From NCBI RefSeq assembly GCF_001632745.1, contig NZ_LQRT01000058.1, positions 1 through 64,000 of the forward strand: 64,000 bases of DNA. Reading direction: 5' to 3'. Below the pieces are notes generated by a model. The model did not search any database. It was not told the DNA's origin and was given only the letters and a program-made list of their open reading frames with translations. Both the position numbers and the translations under genes were made by a program. The DNA is from Aquimarina aggregata. Its GTDB lineage: Bacteria; Bacteroidota; Bacteroidia; Flavobacteriales; Flavobacteriaceae. Position 1 is the stretch's first letter. Every line of letters starts with the position of its first letter. Below, one piece after another: positions 62,479 through 64,000 of this stretch.

Positions 62479-62868
62479 TTATATGTCATCAAAACTTACA
62501 TCTGTAAAACTTTCTGCAGAGGCAGGTACTTCATCACTTTTTTGTGAGGACGAATCATTGTCGTAAGACTTTTGATAATCTTTTTGATGTCTTTCGCTTA
62601 TTACTTCTTCACCTTTTTCGTCAACTATATAATCCGTCATCTCATTTAAGATTTCAGTAAATCCAGCAAAATCTTCTTTATAAAGATAAATTTTGTGCTT
62701 TTTATAGTGAAAAGACCCATCGTCGTTAGTAAATTTTTTACTCTCTGTTATGGTTAAATAATAATCACCTGCTTTAGTAGCCCTTACATCAAAGAAATAT
62801 GTTCTTCTTCCTGCTCTTAAAACTTTTGAGAAAATTTCTTCTTTCTCCATCATTTCATTATCACTCAT
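62479..62868 (-). CDS. PUR family DNA/RNA-binding protein (DUF3276)
   Basis: 129 aa. PUR repeat about 12-75 (FSKVLRAGRRTYFFDVRAT...DYYLTITESKKF) followed by a Ser/Asp-rich acidic tail. This small Bacteroidota PUR-alpha-like protein binds single-stranded nucleic acid; its cellular role is not settled. It has its own terminator. Confidence 0.92.
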   Translation of the reverse strand: MSDNEMMEKEEIFSKVLRAGRRTYFFDVRATKAGDYYLTITESKKFTNDDGSFHYKKHKIYLYKEDFAGFTEILNEMTDYIVDEKGEEVISERHQKDYQKSYDNDSSSQKSDEVPASAESFTDVSFDDI

Positions 62869-62947
62869 AATACGTATTTCTTAAATTAATTAATTTGCTA
62901 TGATGTTCTCAAAAATCTAAAAAAATTGTTAATCGCACAAAAAAAAC

Positions 62948-64000
62948 TCATATTTCTTTTTCGCTTAGCTGTTTTAAATAGAGTTCTTTATAATAACCAT
63001 CGATCTTTAATAGCTGATTATGAGTGCCTTGCTGGGTTATTTTCCCATTTTCTAAAACAATTATTTTATCAGCATTTTTGGTTGTCGATACCCTGTGACT
63101 TACGATAAAAGTGGTTTTATCCTTAGAAATTTTGTTAATATTCTGTAATATTTCTTCTTCAGTTTCGGTATCAACAGCAGATAAGCAGTCGTCGAAAAGT
63201 AAAATAGAAGGGTTTTTAATGATTGCTCTTGCAATAGATACTCTTTGTTTTTGACCTCCAGAAAGTGTAATACCACGCTCCCCCAAAACAGTTTCATATT
63301 TGGCTTTAAAACCAATTATATTTTTATGGACTACAGCATCTTTTGCTGCTTGGTAAACCTCGTCATCAGTTGCGTTTTCTTTCCCAAACTTTATATTATT
63401 TCTAATACTATCACTAAATAAAAAAGCATCTTGTGGTACATATCCTATACGCTCTCTAATATCAGTAAGATTTAGATCTCTAATAGGAATTCCATCGATT
63501 CTAATCTCACCAGAAGAAACATCGTATAATCGACCAATTAAATCTAAAATTGTAGATTTTCCGGATCCTGTTTTACCAACTACACCTATAGTTTCTCCGT
63601 TTTTTATTTCAAAACTAACATTGTCTAAAGCAGTTATATTTGTGTCATCATAAATAAAAGAAACATTGTCAAAGCTAATATTTCCTTGAATAGGAGTGTT
63701 TTTAGTAACTGTATTTGTTATTTCGGGTTCTTGACTTAGGAATTCATTAATACGGGATTGAGAGGCTTCGGCTTGCTGTATAATAGAGCTTACCCAACCA
63801 ACTGTAGCCACGGGCCAAGTTAACATATTAACATAAAGAATAAATTGCACAATAATACCAACATCTTTTATGGTACCATCTAGGTATTGCTGGCCACCGA
63901 TGTATATTACTAAAATATTACTGAAACCAATAAGTAATACCATTAATGGAAAAAAAAGTGCCTGTACTTTGGCTAGATCAAGATTCTTATCTCTACTTGT
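62948..64000 (-). CDS. ABC transporter, TMD-NBD half transporter (MsbA/exporter type), 5' end outside window
   Basis: The minus-strand frame stays open to base 64000, so the gene continues beyond the window; about 350 codons are visible, ending in a basic tail (YLKQLSEKEI). The visible membrane part (about 1-75) is followed by a nucleotide-binding domain: Walker A GKTGSGKST, Q-loop YVPQDAFLFSDS, signature LSGGQKQRVSIARA, Walker B LLFDDCLSAVD, H-loop SHRVS. An exporter of lipids or peptides; substrate unknown. Confidence 0.94.
   Translation of the reverse strand, partial: TSRDKNLDLAKVQALFFPLMVLLIGFSNILVIYIGGQQYLDGTIKDVGIIVQFILYVNMLTWPVATVGWVSSIIQQAEASQSRINEFLSQEPEITNTVTKNTPIQGNISFDNVSFIYDDTNITALDNVSFEIKNGETIGVVGKTGSGKSTILDLIGRLYDVSSGEIRIDGIPIRDLNLTDIRERIGYVPQDAFLFSDSIRNNIKFGKENATDDEVYQAAKDAVVHKNIIGFKAKYETVLGERGITLSGGQKQRVSIARAIIKNPSILLFDDCLSAVDTETEEEILQNINKISKDKTTFIVSHRVSTTKNADKIIVLENGKITQQGTHNQLLKIDGYYKELYLKQLSEKEI

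Noticed and set aside
1..64000. CRISPR arrays, rRNA, insertion sequences, prophage
   Set aside because: No regularly spaced short repeats, no rRNA sequence, no transposase or phage structural genes were seen on either strand.

Overview
The window is AT-rich chromosomal DNA from a member of the Bacteroidota, most likely a marine Flavobacteriaceae (Aquimarina-like; the genus is inference). Evidence in the sequence: type IX secretion (T9SS) sorting domains of both type A and type B, a PorP/SprF protein, TonB-dependent receptors with CarboxypepD_reg-like N-termini, PUR-domain DUF3276, a cyclophilin-FKBP fusion, many secreted proteins with SPI/SPII signals, almost no Shine-Dalgarno sequences, and Bacteroidota promoters (TTTG, 17-20 bp, TANNTTTG) ahead of several genes and a tRNA.

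Layout. 1-4.7 kb: the end of a giant Calx-beta/DUF11 surface protein with a T9SS type B tail, its PorP/SprF partner and an OmpA/PD40 lipid-side partner. 4.8-6.6 kb: idi, a PTPS/QueD-family enzyme and a Bcp peroxiredoxin, translationally coupled, then a small conserved protein and tRNA-Thr(TGT). 6.7-15.3 kb (minus): an unusual SF2 helicase with a hydrophobic C-terminal module, a DUF4369 lipoprotein, a DUF819 transporter, an M61 peptidase, a Cof-type HAD phosphatase, and an alpha/beta hydrolase that has lost its nucleophilic serine. 15.5-21.6 kb: S1/P1 nuclease, AraC regulator divergent from a MauE/DoxX-like protein, AlkB/DoxX/hypothetical operon, astacin protease and a lipoprotein. 21.7-29 kb (minus): class C beta-lactamase-like hydrolase, a membrane-anchored LuxR regulator with its TonB-dependent receptor, and htpG. 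29-36 kb (plus): TetR-like regulator with an ABC1/UbiB kinase, an unannotated 54-aa peptide gene divergent from a TPR sensor kinase and response regulator, an orphan T9SS type A tail, and a FabH. 36-51 kb: a second TonB-dependent receptor, CoA-binding protein, SSS symporter, MacB/LolD-type ATPase, PAS protein, then an envelope-rich block (ABC-F, lnt, pssA, lptB, tatC, KpsF/KdsD). 51-64 kb: recQ preceded by a 26-codon leader ORF, an outer-membrane protein, dual immunophilin, secreted unknown, YfiT-like transferase, GNAT, thioredoxin-like, Mpo1-like plus MEST-like hydrolase, M14 peptidase, PUR protein and the 3' part of an exporter ABC transporter.

Most genes are core flavobacterial housekeeping or envelope functions. 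No insertion sequence, integrase, prophage, CRISPR array or rRNA was seen. The least explained items are the 54-aa peptide next to a TPR kinase, the stand-alone type A sorting domain, the helicase beside the tRNA, the Ser-to-Gly hydrolase, a zinc-cysteine-free RecQ with its leader peptide, and an orphan terminator hairpin at 38.9 kb.
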